Part shown: one piece after another, positions 37,205-50,635 of the stretch | Numbering within the stretch: position 1 is the stretch's first letter | How the letters are laid out: each line of letters opens with the position of its first letter | Source of the DNA: Paraspadella gotoi | Taxonomy: Eukaryota > Chaetognatha | Direction: 5' to 3' | Assembly (NCBI GenBank): GCA_051294375.1 | Contig: CM119266.1 | Location: forward strand, 20,099,657-20,163,656 | Length of the DNA stretch: 64,000 nucleotides | Translations under genes and position numbers: made by a program | Notes under the pieces: model-generated | Databases searched by the model: none | Told to the model about the DNA's origin: nothing | What the model saw: only the letters and a program-made list of their open reading frames with translations

Positions 37205-37347
37205 TACATTTTATAACCGTCATTGGAGGAAAGGCCATTTGAAGCGGCAATTTCTTCCTGTACTTCTTTCTTTTCTTCGTTCGCTCACTCCCATCTTTTT
37301 ATTTCGCTTCATATAATCCTTTTCCATGCGGAAAAAAATATCAATTT

Positions 37348-37594
37348 ATAGCAACAGCTGGGTTGCCTGTGATTCCCATTGGGATGAGGCATCTCACTGT
37401 TGGCTTTTGGGGCTTCCGTCCCTGAGTGTGGCCGCCTGTCACTGGCGCGGTTACCCTAGGAGGGTCTCGCTTTGACAACGCAGAAGGAAATCGTTAGGAC
37501 TCGTGGATGGAACGTAACGCTCGGGATGGTTCGTTCCCCCTCTGATCCAAAAGGAGTGGCTGAATGAAGGTGAGGCGGTGTGAATATACCGCCG
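37348..37594 (+). mobile_element. Solo LTR-like copy of family A, diverged
   Basis: Begins ATAGCAACAGCTGGGTTGCC and ends GAATATACCGCCG. It follows the whole order of the 254-bp repeat with scattered substitutions and small deletions, so it is an older copy. No clear target duplication remains. Confidence 0.6.
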
Positions 37595-37599
37595 TAAAC

Positions 37600-38777
37600 T
37601 CATAATATAAATAAATATAAACTCGAGCAATAATTTCTACCTCTGCCTTTTCAACCGTTTACCCTCAACGCTCTGCTGAAGTAAGTTTCCGCCCCTTTTC
37701 ATCCATTCACTCTTTCCGTTCTATTTGAATAAAACTATTTCGCTTAGTTTATATCCGCCCATTATTTATTTATTTATTTTTCCACGATTCCATTCCACTG
37801 CATTTCCTCTCTCCTGACGCGACATTTTTGGCCCATTTTTTACACCTAATCTTTATCTTTACCTACGCTCATCGTTTCCACATTTTCGAAATTCCCTTTT
37901 CGCCATTTTTTCGTCAGCATCTTCTCTCGTCCTTCATCTTCTGTTCTACTTTCCATTCTTACGGCTATTTTCGTTTGTCGCTACTTTCTCTAACGATTTC
38001 CCATCCCATTTTTCCGCTTCGTTCGGTCGCCATGTTTTTCCGTCTCTCGTTTTATTTCTCCGCTCCCCCGGGCCTCCCATATTCTCCCCCCCCTCTCTCG
38101 TTTCTCTTTAGGCCCCTCGCTGCTTATCGCGTAAACAATCGATCTGCCTGGTTTGCCAGAGACTCCCAAATATTTTCGCCTCTAAGTGAACTCTATTTCC
38201 TTGTACGTTGTTTAGATGTCCTCTTATTCGGGGTTTTTTTTTTTCACTCATCTTTTTTGTCTGTTTTCGTTTCCGCTGTTTTACATCTTTCATTCCTTTT
38301 TATTTCTTGTTGTTTTGCTTCTCTTATCTCTTTTTATAAATTTCCTATGGATTAGATATTTGCTCATAGCTTCACTAATATGATCACAACAGCAACCGTC
38401 AAAAAAAAAAAAAAATAACGAATGGCCTTTTTACTTCCAAGTTGGGTTCAGCGCGACGTCTCGCGAAAGTTGTCAGCCTCACTGTCATTGTCGTTCACCC
38501 AAATGTCATTCACAGAAATGCGCGATTAGTTACCCAAAACAGGAAATCGCTCTTTCGATATATATTTTTTTCTTTTTCTCCCTTTTTTGAAACTCCCTTT
38601 CATTTTGCACTGTTTTGACGAACGTTTCTGCCTTGCTGTCACTTTGATCAAATTCATTTTACAGGGAAAACCAAAAAAGTGAGTGGGAGAAAAAACATGA
38701 TACTGATAAGAACATTTGGTACTGGATGAAATTCTGCGCTTTTTGTCGAAATGTCTCAGGATAAAAGTAATTCAAAA

Positions 38778-38812
<35 letters not shown>

Positions 38813-40598
38813 GTCGTCAATTCTTTTTATTTTTAGACATTAGCTAACATTCGAAAGCGTTAAAATCGAAAACATAAGCATTAAGCAAAGTTGAAAAATT
38901 GTCAAAGGGGGTAAACTCGATTTTCAGGTCACCAAAAAAAAACAGAGAGTAAGACAATTCAGAAATAATAATACAAACAAACAAACTATAGTGATGCAAA
39001 CGTGAAGACTGGGAACTGGGAAGACGACGACCTTAAGGTAACGAGAAAAACAACAAAACAAAGGTGAGAGTGGGGAGAGGACAAAGGAGAAAGAGGGGAC
39101 AGGACAAAGGAGAGAGACTGGGAGAGAGGAGAGGGGATAATGTGGAAGAGAGAAAGGCTTGGAGAGAGAGAGAGGATATAGTACTAGAGAAAAAAGGAAA
39201 ATAAGCATAAGATTAGAAAATCTAGCTTTTTATTCTTTATGGTATGTGTAATTGTGTATGTACGTATGTATGTACGAATGAAAGGAAAAAAAGGAAGATA
39301 AAAAGAAAGAAAGAACGAAATATAGAACTAATACGTATGTATAAAGAAAAAAAGATAAGGAAAAAAGAAAAGAGAAAGAAAATTATAAAAAAATTACACA
39401 AAAAAATTTTTATGGTGTAAAAAAATGGAATAATAACGGAATTTATAATGATAGACTTGATTTTTTAACAATGCGGGTTGAACAGAAATTACGTTCTCCC
39501 GCTTCGGAAGTCGTCACAACTTTTTTCTCTTCTTTCAACCCGCATTGTTAAAAAATCAAGTCTATCATTATACGCCATAAATTTTACTTTTGCCGTGGTT
39601 TAGGGTTAAAAGGGTTTAGAGTTATGGGAATAAGATAATAATTTTTTTAATTTTTTTTTAAATAACTATTTTTAATAGGTTTTTTAAAAGCCGCCAAAAA
39701 CCCGGTCGGCGAAAGTAAAATTTTACCGTTTAATGTAATTATTTTATTATTTTTTCTTTCTCTTCTTCTTCTCTGCTTTTTCCTGACTTAAAAGTGTCTA
39801 TCTGTGTTCTGTTTTGGTTTTTTGTACTGAATCAACCTTCTTATATATTATTACGTCGTAAAAACAAAGAAAAATATAAAATCCCCGGGACTTGTAATTG
39901 GGAACGCACATTTTAGGCGGCCTAACACAAATCACTATGCTGCGGTCATTTCTTTAAAAAAAAACTAAGCTTAGGGTTTTGCTATCTCGGAAAAATTCAA
40001 AGCCTTATTAACTTAAAAGAAATATTTAGAAAAATAATTTTTTTTTTTAGATTTCTGATTTAGTAACTTTTTATTTGAAGGCGTTGCCGAACAAACTCGT
40101 CAGGCTTTTTCGAGTACAAATTTAGGCAAATATATAAATAAGAATCGAGAAGCGAAAAAGAAGGAGAGATTTCACATTGAAGTCGCAATCGAAGGGACGC
40201 TCAAAAATAAAACCGAAACCCAAGAATAATAAAAATAGAATCTGGGAGAAGGATTTTATTGTTAAAATGCTATGGCTTTTATTAAAATGCAGGCTTTAAA
40301 CGAGATTGAAGCAGCGTTATAACCCCAACGACATCTCTGGAAGATAAAAAAAAACTTCTCTCTACTCTCTCTTTTTGTTAAAAAACTCAATGAACATGTA
40401 ACATTCAATAGGCTAATCAAAATGAACGCAGGAAGGAACGAAGGAACCTACCAACGAACGAACGATTAAAAATACTGTCTAAATGTTTCCAAACCTTCGC
40501 ACTTAACAGTCACCCGTTCATCCCCAACCCCTCCGCCCATCCACTCCCCAGCCCCCTTCCATCTCCTGCCCCTAAACCCCCTCCCCTAATCCGCGGCA
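37600..40598. other. Pyrimidine-rich and AT-rich intergenic DNA
   Basis: Bases 37700-38350 are strongly CT-biased on the plus strand, which leaves a long chance open frame. There is an (AAT)n tract at 38778-38812, purine-rich DNA at 39050-39400, a perfect inverted repeat at 39444-39572 (separate entry), and a repeat with GGTCGGCGAAAGTAAAATTT near 39705 that recurs near 43170 and 45260. Minus-strand AATAAA at 40278-40283 may serve plastin. Confidence 0.4.
39444..39572. repeat. Perfect 39-bp inverted repeat (hairpin)
   Basis: Arms 39444-39482 and 39534-39572 (outer ends TATAATGATAGACTTG and CAAGTCTATCATTATA, inner ends CGGGTTGAA and TTCAACCCG) are fully complementary and enclose a 51-bp loop with its own CCGCTTCGG. 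The arms begin and end in TA. Confidence 0.8.
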
Positions 40599-43500
40599 TC
40601 AGGCTACTGTGACTTGCGCCGGTTGCATCCCCTTGACCATGAGGCAGGCGAAGATGGTCATTATCATCTTGTTCTTGACTTCGGTAATGTCTTCCGGCAA
40701 AGCGTACACGGCCGCGCCCACCTTTCGCGCCGTAGAGATGGCGTACTTGGCGTTCTGTTCGCGCTCCTGATTAAAAAAAAAAGGGTTGAAATCGTTAATT
40801 CGGATATAAATTAATAAGTTGAAAGTCTTCGAGACTCGGGGTGTCGAGTTGAATTGGAATAATATCGAGTTTGAAAGCCAAGGAAAGGTAAACCTGCCGA
40901 CTTTTTTCCCCGAGAAAAAAAAAAAGAAGAAAGAAATCTAATAATAGTTTTTTTCTATTTCTGGTTCCGTTGGCGCCGAATATTCGCCCAATGTTTCTCG
41001 TTTAGCTTTAGGGGAAAAATCGGAAGAAATTATTTCTATTTTCTGGTTTTTTTTCTAAACCTGTATTCCGTTCTAGCAAATGCAACGTAATAAAAAAAAA
41101 ATACCCAAAAACCCATTTGTAGAATAAAAAAAAACGTTCAATAAATGTACAACTAAGCCTCCGCTTTGTACATTTACTTTTGTTTTTCGAAGTGCAAAAA
41201 AAGTTCTTGTCAGAAATTTCGACATATATTTTCTATGTGTGGAAAAGAAATAACAGAGAAATACATTTTTTATAAAGAAGAAGATTTAATGTTTTATTTA
41301 ACAAGTCACGAATTGTGGTGAATCCTGTTCGACAGCTTCGCGACAAGGTTTTCAATGTTGCGATAAGTCGCTACTTGCTTTCCTCACTCACGGAAACTTC
41401 AGGCACCGAGGCAAGAGACTCCTCTTGGTCGACCAAGCAGAAAATCAAAGTTGAAAATCCGTGAAAAAGAAGAAACAAATGAGCAAAAAAGAAAGAAACA
41501 AAAGAGCAAAAAGGAATGAAACAAAAGAGCAAATAGGAAAGAAACAAATGAGCAAAAAGGAAAGAAACTAATGAGCAAAAAGGAAAGAAAAAAATGAGCA
41601 AAAAGGAAAAAAACAAATGGGCAAAAAGGACAGAAAAATTAAAAGAGCAAAAAGGAAAGAAACAAATGATCAAAAAGGAAAGAAACAATAGAGCTAAAGG
41701 AAAAAACTAATGAGCAAAAGGGAAAGAAATAAATGAGCAAAAAGGAAAGAAACAATAGCGCAATAAGGAAAGAAACAAATGAGCAAAAAGTAAAGATACA
41801 AAAGAGCAAAAAAGAAAAGAAACAAAAGAGCAAAAAGTGAAAAAAAAGGTGAAAGAAAAGAAATAAAAGAGCAAAAAGGAAAGGAAGAAAAGAGGAAAAA
41901 AGGAATGAAACAAAAGATAAAAAAGTAAATACAGTAACTTTNNNNNNNNNNAAGAAAGTTACTGTACAAAAGAGCAAAAAAGGAAAGAAACAAAAGAGCA
42001 AAAAGGAAAGAAACAAAAGAGGAAAAAAGGAAAGAAAAAAAAGAGGAAAAAGAGAAATAAAGAGATATGTGAAATGGAGTCGACAAAAAAAAAGATGAAG
42101 CGTAATAAGATCATGAAAAAAAGAATTTCAAACGGACTCTTATTTTTGGTTTTGAAAAAGATTCGTATCATATTTAAGAATAATAGTCCAAATTGAAGGT
42201 GAGACACATTGTGTTCATATTGAGTTTAAATAGTTTTATTTATGTTCTTTATTACAACATGGATAATTTTGGTCATTAAGGCTATAGTTAAGGTGTTTTA
42301 CATGTTAGTACTGTTAATTTTCCATAAAATTGAGAGCTGTTAAATACGAATTTTAATTTTAATTTGAAACTTAGTTTTGTTTTATTTGCGATATTACTGG
42401 ATTATCTAGGTTGCGCTTCAAAAGGGTTTTAGATTCCTTTGTAAAGATCCAAATTCCATCCAAGATCTTTCAAGATATCGAGTTTAAGAAAACTGACCTC
42501 TACCGTGGATCCGGGTTTCACGAAGTCGTAGTTGACGGATCCGGGTTGGAGGGAGTCGATCAGGTCGAGGATGGTGATCCCGTTCGCCAGAGACGAATCG
42601 TTGAAGTTCTTGAAGGATGATGCCTTTCCGCCCTCGGACAACTAACGTGCACGAAAAAGAAACTCCATTTTTATTTTTTCCTCATAATTTGCATTATTAA
42701 TATTAAGAAACGTGTAATTCAGAATACGGAAACGTTCAATTCAGAATACAGAAACGTACTTAAACTTTATTTACATATTGCCGTGAAAGTTTGACGCAAA
42801 ACTCATTCTCAGCAAGAAAAAACAAACAAAATAAATAAATAAAAAGAAAAAAAAATTAACAATTCCAACCGACCTTCTGGTTCGCCCAGTCGATGATCTC
42901 TTTCTCGAGCACGGGGTGGCCGTCTCCGAGGTTCTTGAGGATGGCCAGCGTGTAGGCTCGCATGAGTTGCCAAACCAGCGCAAGTGTCAGAGTCTTGTTT
43001 CCTTCCCGGATGTCGTTGCCATCGATGGAGACAAGTGAAAACTATCACAACAAAATCAATTTTAAATCAATGGGTCAAAATTTTATCTTCCACGATTGGG
43101 ATTTTCTGAGGAATAATGTATAAAATTTTTTTTATTAATATCCCAACCTAAACCCTAAACCCCCGATATCCCTAGTCGGCGAATGTAAAATTAAGCCGAA
43201 TGAGGAAAATTAATCCCATCAATCAATCGTTCAATCAAATCTGATAATCTCTCTCCAAACCTTGCACTCCTTTCCAAGCTCGACGGCGTAGTTGCAATTC
43301 TCGAGCTTTCTCAGCATGGCCACGGCCGGTCGGGTGGCGTCGATGGTCTGGACTCGTTTCCAATTCACGATTCCGGGCGAGATGATGTCGAAGAGTTGAA
43401 AGATGACCAACCCGTCCGTCAGGTCCGTGTAGAGGTAGTTGACGACGGGTTTGACCCCCAAAGAGTTCATCCAGTTGCGGTAAGTCTTCTCCTCGCGAGT

Positions 43501-46500
43501 TTCCACGATCTGAGGCTCGTCGAGGTCCACCACATCTGCGGATTTGTGGGGGGGGGTGGGTATGGGTGAGGGACGACCGGAATCTTTTAACCATTTTATC
43601 ATTTCGAATTTTTATTTTATTTTTCGCGAATAAAAAAGTTAATAAAAAAAAAAATGGGGAAAAAAATAAGAAAAGTAAAATAAAAACATGAAAAGCCCCT
43701 CAAAATTCGTACCTTCTGCTTGGAAATAGTTACAAAAACTCTTCCCCTGGGGAAAAAATTTTGATTGCTCCGCGCTCACACGTAAGTACGGGAGTACGGT
43801 ACGCGCATCCAACTCTTCCTCTCTCATTTGTTCATCTTGCTCGGGAAGATGCAACGTTTAGCATTTTTTTAAAATATCGCGGTTTTTCTCCTGAACCTAA
43901 CAGGCATAATTCACAATGTTGGTGAAGCTTCGACGTCTTTGCGTGCGTCACATCACATCTGTCATATTACTGTCACAAAAGGAGCGTACTGGTGTCGTCG
44001 ACTCCTTTCCTCATTGGCCGAGTCTGTCTCCGGCGCCTGGCCTCATTTCGGCCAGCCGGCCGCAAAGGGTTTTTCCCCTTGATTCCATTAAATCTAATTT
44101 CCTCTGCAACCGACGAAGAAAAAAAAGGAAAGGAAAGGAAATTCATATAGTTTGAATATATAATATGGTAGTAATATCAGGGCCGGGTAAAACGTAAAAC
44201 GTGGGCCCTAAGATAAAAAGAAAAGATGGAGAGGAAACGAGTTGAAACCCGAACAAATAAAAAGGTAATGAAAGGAAGGAAAGGAAAAAGAGAAAGGAAA
44301 AAAGTTGAGAGAGAAAAGAAAGGATAAACATTTTTGTTCCTTCTTCAATATAATTCAATAAATTAATGTAATAAATTCTTCCGACGCGCGAGTCTTATTT
44401 CCTTTCCCTTCGCCATCATGCATTTTAATCTCACACCGAAGAGATTCAAAGGATTAATTCCACTTGTCGCTCGCAATCATCGTTAGAGTTCTTTCGTCAC
44501 CATCGTCGTCTGTGTTGACGCACGATAGAAAGACAGACGATGGAAAGACAGACGATAGAAAGACAGAAAGTTAGTACGTTGTCAATGAACGTCGCGATAC
44601 AGAACAGAAAGATCTTATTTGTCTTTCTTAGATTTGATGGAATTTGGATTTTGGAGACTAAAAAATGGAAGCCAAAAAATATACAATAATACTCTCTCTC
44701 TCTCTCTCCCTCTCTCTGGAATCTAAATGGGACGCTCTCGGAAATTATCGCGATTTATTTAAAATTAATTTTTTCATTCATTCATTCATTCATTCATTCA
44801 TTCATTCATTCATTCATTTATCCATTCATTCATTCATTTTATGTTTCTCTCTCTGTCTGCGATCTCCATGTCTAACCGAGAGCTGGGTATTTGTTGAAGA
44901 GGTTGGCAACGAACGCCAAATTGAGTTTATAGTTTCCGTTGACGATGTCGTTGGGGCTGACGAAGGATTTGCAACCGATCTTGTCGGCCTCTTCCAGCAC
45001 ACCCGTCGCCCGCTGCTTGGGGTCCGAGCTCTGAGGATGAGGAAAACGTCTTTTAGTTCTTTATCTTACCCTTTCCAGACATTAGTCAATTGACTGTTCT
45101 AAAATCATAGACCAAGCTAATGTTAAAAAAAACAATCGCTAACCTCAAACCCCTATAACCCTAACCACCCCTAACCCTAAATCACCCCTATATCCCCCGA
45201 GGAAAATTTAGGAGTCGAGCGTTAGCCCATATGAACTATTTAACACGGCTTACCCTCGTGGGCGAATGTGAAATTAATCTCCCTCGGGTACGAATTCGAG
45301 AGAATCTTCAAAACCTACTGACCCTGAGTGGATCGAGAGTGATCCTCTTGTTTGGGTCCGTTTGATCACGAGGTTGAATCTGGTGGAGGAGATGAGCGTA
45401 AGCTTCTGAATCTTTGATGTCGTCGGTGAAGTTTTTGATCTCACGTTGAACCCCGGCCCGTTCCAAATGATAATTCACCCACCTTAATGATTAAAAAGGG
45501 GAAACAAATATATACTATATTATATATTTAATACATCGTAATATATTTCTTTAAAAATTAAGTCTAATATAGACTATATTATAGTTAAAGAAGTAATCTT
45601 GCAATTTTTTTTTCGTCCAATCAAGTCGGGGCTTATTCTTTTTCTGTGGAAAAAAATGGCAAAACAATCTTTCCATCTTACTCTTCCTCCTTTTGCTGCT
45701 TTTACAGCTGCTCTTCTTCTTCCTCCATTCTTCTTTCTTTTTCACTTTTATATTCAAGTATCGAAAACGCGGGATTTAGTCAATGACACATTTTTCAGTA
45801 ACGCTTTTCCCATCTTAAGCTTATTACGACGTAATTTCTACAGACGAAGTCTTTGTCAAAGTGGTATCTTATTGAATCGCGTCCTGACGCGAATAAAAAA
45901 AAAAACAAATCACGTAATTCTAATTTTAATTCTTTCCTATAAAAATCGAGAATTTATCCAGTCTGTTTTGTCATTAGGTGATGTTACAATAAATAGGTTA
46001 CACTCACCTGAGGAGAATTGCCTCGGGTCCCAACTTCAAGAGGTCTTCCTGCGTCTCACCCTCCCGCAACAGCGCCATGAGTTCTGGGTGATGCATGAGG
46101 TCGATCTCGCTTAGTAGGCCAATCTGTGGGCAGCACGAACGGTTAGGTCGATAGGGACATCAATATTTCACGAAATTGGTACAACCAATATTAAAATTAT
46201 CCAATATCCATTCATTTAATAAATAAGCTATCTTGCCCCTGACTTTGGACAGGCGATGGTGGGTTACAAGATAATGACATAGCTGGACCCTTCAAGCTTT
46301 CAATCAAGACTCTCTCACAGTCTAGTTTATTCACTCTCAATGTGCGAAGGTGGCAGCTAACCTAACGGAACCTTCTCGTACATATGTATTTGTGTTTTAT
46401 TCATAATTTAGTTTTAATTATAAAAGCAATCCCGTTCCAGGAACTAAGAGTCAAAACGTTTTTGTCAGCATTTATCAAAATCTTTTCCATTTTTCCGATG

Positions 46501-49500
46501 GAGAAAAAATGCTTTCGAAAGCAAGAATTCTTGAGCAAATCTGAAACGAACGAACCCCTTTTAAGGTACAAAACTTTATTCAGTCGAGCGGCCATCTTTC
46601 ACCCATTTTTCAATGGCTTTTCTTTCACTGTCAGCGTCTTTCATTCTTACACTCGGTTTCACCTACTTACAGTCAATTTTCAGACGTTCTTTCTCGTTCT
46701 TACAAAAAATTATTGGAAAGAAAAGGAGGAAAAAATGAAATGACGTCATGCCACTCATCCCTGAAGAAAGAAAAAAAGCTTTTCAGTGGATAGTGTCACA
46801 AACTGAGAACTCGTAACTCAATAACTTTTACAAGAAAAAGAAAATTCTCGGGGTCAAATTGACCCGAATTTTAAGTAACTTCCGGTTAACAGAAAAAAAA
46901 AGAATTTCAAAAATCCTTCATATGAATATTCAATATGAAACAACCTTTTATTATTAAAAGCAGAGCGTAATGGAAACGTTACGTCAAATATGATGTTTTT
47001 AAAAACCGAAAGGTGACGTTTCAGGCGTTTCCCTTCGGCGTTCTCTGACGCGAAAAAATTTGGCTTAGGCTAAGAATCGATTTGGCAAAGAAACGCGTCT
47101 CTAATGGCGACCGAAATCTGTTGGTTTTTCGTTAGTAGGATTTTTTTGTTAAAAAACGCGGGGGGAAAAAAAAAGATGTCGACAAACGAGAAGGTTCGGA
47201 CTAAATTACCTCACCTAATATATTAGACTCCCCATGAAAATCATCACTATTCTCTCTTTTCCGAAACTGGTCAATTTTTTTATCACCATTCGCAAAATCG
47301 ATAAAAAGTAATGAATAAATAAATCCAATTCAACTTCCCATAAAATCGATTTATTATTACGTGACTTCGTTATTTCAATTGATTATAAATCGCTTTAAAT
47401 GATTAATACAAAGCAAACTTTTGGTCAGGATCTCAGACTTTTACAAGATAGACTCTGGATTAACTGTTGCTCTTTTATTATCTTTTTCAATTCGTATTTT
47501 TGTCGTTAAGAAGTATTTGATTGATCAACTGATTGGACAGACTTTATGTTGTTCCCCATCTAATGGTACAAAACTGTCAGGATAAGTTAACTTTGATTCG
47601 TGACAGTGAGTAAGCATTTTTTTTTAATGATTCTTTTGGTTAAATTTAAATTTTTAATCAGTTTTTTCCTTTTTGTATGTTTTACTGGCTTTACACCCTA
47701 ATACAAATTAAGAAATAACTTGTATTTTTTTTAAATGAATAGCTATGGTAAATTAGTTACGGTAAAATCTTTAATAACTCTTACCCTGATGACTTGCCAC
47801 AAAAGGCCGAGGACAAGATGAGGCTTCTTCTCTTGAATGTCGGTGGCGCCGATGTTGACGACGTGGCATCCGATGGCCGACGCCGAGTTCAGCGCCAAAT
47901 TCAGGTTCTCCGTCACCTATATGAACATCCGACACAAATGAAACAAACAAAAAACAAGATGGCGTCAGTCGACAAGTTTAAGTCTAAAAATTAAAATAGT
48001 TTGAAAAATAAAACCTGGAAGACGGAGAGTTGGCTGGTTCCTTTTCGCCGGTTGATGGATCGTTCGTCGATTGTCTCCGGAACTGCGCGTGAAAAATAAT
48101 ATTTGTAAATAATAATATTTATATTTATATAAAGGAAATGGAAAAAAAATTATGGAAATTAATGGGAAGAAATCTGGGATCAGGGAAAGATGGAAGGATA
48201 GGGGGGAGAGAGAGGGAGAGAGAGATCATAAATAATTACATTGATTGTACAAATTTCATAAACATTCTTTGATAGGGAGGCCAGGTACTCTGGGAGTGAA
48301 TAAACGAGACTGTGAGTGAATCTTGATTGAAAAATTCCAGGGACCTGCTATGTCATTATCTTGTAAGAGTGATGGAGGCCTTAAAGCACCAAAGCCTGTC
48401 CAAAGTCAGGGGCAAGATAGCTTATTTATTAAATGAATGGATAGTAAATAGTAAATTGTACCAATTTCATAACGGTTAGCTCCTTGTATTTTGATGCTAT
48501 GAGGTGTTCGTTATAGCAATCTCCGAAAATAATACTTGAGGGAGTGGTTCTTTGATACAATTGAAGTTAATAAAAACTAGACTTGAAAAGAGTCTTGATT
48601 TACAGAGTTATTATCCTATGGGATCGAGGGATGGAGGGATGGAGGCCTTAACCAAGCACAGCTTGTCCAAAGTCAGGGGCAAGAGAGCTTATTAACTGAA
48701 CGAATGGATATAATTATATGATACCAATTTCATACCTGCCATGTTGATGAGTTTGCAGAGCAAAACTCCGTCAACGCATTTGTCGTAAAGATCATTTTTC
48801 TCTTTCGTTTCGTTAATGACATAAAATTTTTGGAACTCGGGATCCGATCCGAAGCTATATAAACAAAAAAAAGGACAGAATTTCAGTTAGGGTTTTTTTT
48901 TTCACTTTTGGAACATTTTCATTTTTTAGCGAATATATATAATTATACAAAATGCTCTAGAACTTTAAATTCTTCGACTCGCTTGGAGTTGATCCAGTTG
49001 GAGAATCCGATGACCTCCTCGTCGCGGACGGTGTGTTTGGCCGTCTCCATGAAGGTCTTGGTGGCTTCGACGCCCGTGGCCGTCGCGATCTTCCCATGAA
49101 GGAAGCCTTGCTTCTCCGAGTAGAGTTTGAGATAGAGAGACTTGAACTCGTTCATGTCCAACTTTCCGTCTCTGCATCCCTCGGTCTCGAATTCGCTGAT
49201 CAACTTGCGTACCTGAGCGGAAATCCAACACTTTGTACTACGAACGGCGGGAAAAATGGGGAAACGTTAAAGACCCCCTAGAGGTCTACCTATATCGTTG
49301 GCTGACTTAAGCTGATTAGTAAGCTGTTTAATTGGTTCGATCTTCGGGTCGTCGCGTGTATATTTTTTATCTTACGGCAACGCGACTTCTTTGCGAGAAA
49401 AGAGCGAATTGGTCTCGAAAAGAAAACAAAAAAAAAGGGCGAATGGCAACGTTATTTGTAATGAGAAGGTCGGGTTAGGCGTGTTTATGACGCCAAACAA

Positions 49501-50573
49501 AGAGCGTCGTCGTCGTTGTCGTCGTCGTCGTCGTCGTTGTTCACCCATGAATCGATTCTCTTTATCGCCTTTCCGAAACGTTTCATTTACAGGGGTTGAC
49601 GCTCTCCACAAAACCAGGAGGCCCGGGCTCTTATGGGGGGGGCCCCGGGAAAAGCGTAAATTTATAAGGAATAAATAACAGGGGGAGGCAGCCTGCTAAA
49701 AATAGAAGCAATGTATCAAAGCGACGAAGTAAAAGGTAGTTTGTAATCGGCGTCTTCAGCAAAAATATAGCTTTCCCTGTACCAGTAGGAAATCTCAAAA
49801 TATGTTCTATTCTAAAAAGAAGCGAGAGGCAAAGCCCAATTTTAGAGATTTAAAGCCTCAAAGGTCAAGTGGCGCATTCCGCACCATGAACAATTTGATC
49901 AAAGGAAAGGAACGTAAAATATTTTAGGCACGTTCTTTCGTGAAAGGGAACGAGGTTGGCAGGTGTGAATAGGCGAGATTGACGTGGGGCTGCAAGGTCT
50001 GCGCCGCCTGGCGTCCGTCTTTTGTTTACGAGTCAGGAAAATCGTTTTGTTGATATTGTTTTTCTCGTTTTGTTTTTCTCGTTTTGTTTTCCTCCTCGTC
50101 GCAGTTAAAAAACGTCTTTGCCATTGATTGCAAAACTCCTTTCCTTATTTAACCGATTTTTTTTTTTTTGTGGTTAAGGTTTACGTTGTCCTCGACACCT
50201 TTCTAAACAAATTGAAACATTTTTTATACGTATATGTTTGCTAATATAGAAAAGCTAAAATCAAATAAAATACATTTTTGTTATTTAGCAATTTTTATCT
50301 CCGGTTTGCCAGTCTTTGCATCTCAGTCTAACAGGGAATCGACTCATCTACTCACAAAACCAATAAAACCAAACCCGTCGTGCTATATCCTAAAAAGGGG
50401 CCAACGCGATACAGAAGATCGAACCCTTAACCCAAGGTTTTATCTCAGCCATTGAGATAAGGTTTTAGGACGAATAAAGGGAAGGTAGATAAACAAGAAT
50501 TTCAGAAATAATACTAGGATAGAAAGTTATGACTACGTTTAGGGTGGGTGCTGCCATCTGGGTTGAGTGCAAA

Positions 50574-50635
<62 letters not shown>

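Noticed and set aside
37828-38355. 175-residue open frame on the plus strand
   Set aside because: It starts at TTG and lies in a strongly CT-biased stretch; the Phe/Ser/Leu composition follows from base composition, with no domain or splice context.
45140-45200. Interstitial telomere repeat (CCCTAA)n
   Set aside because: Only scattered CCCTAA words separated by variable spacers; similar degenerate patches near 20385 and 43140 belong to dispersed repeats.
46384-46743. 119-residue open frame between plastin exons
   Set aside because: AT-rich, Phe/Lys-rich, wholly intronic, no conserved motif.
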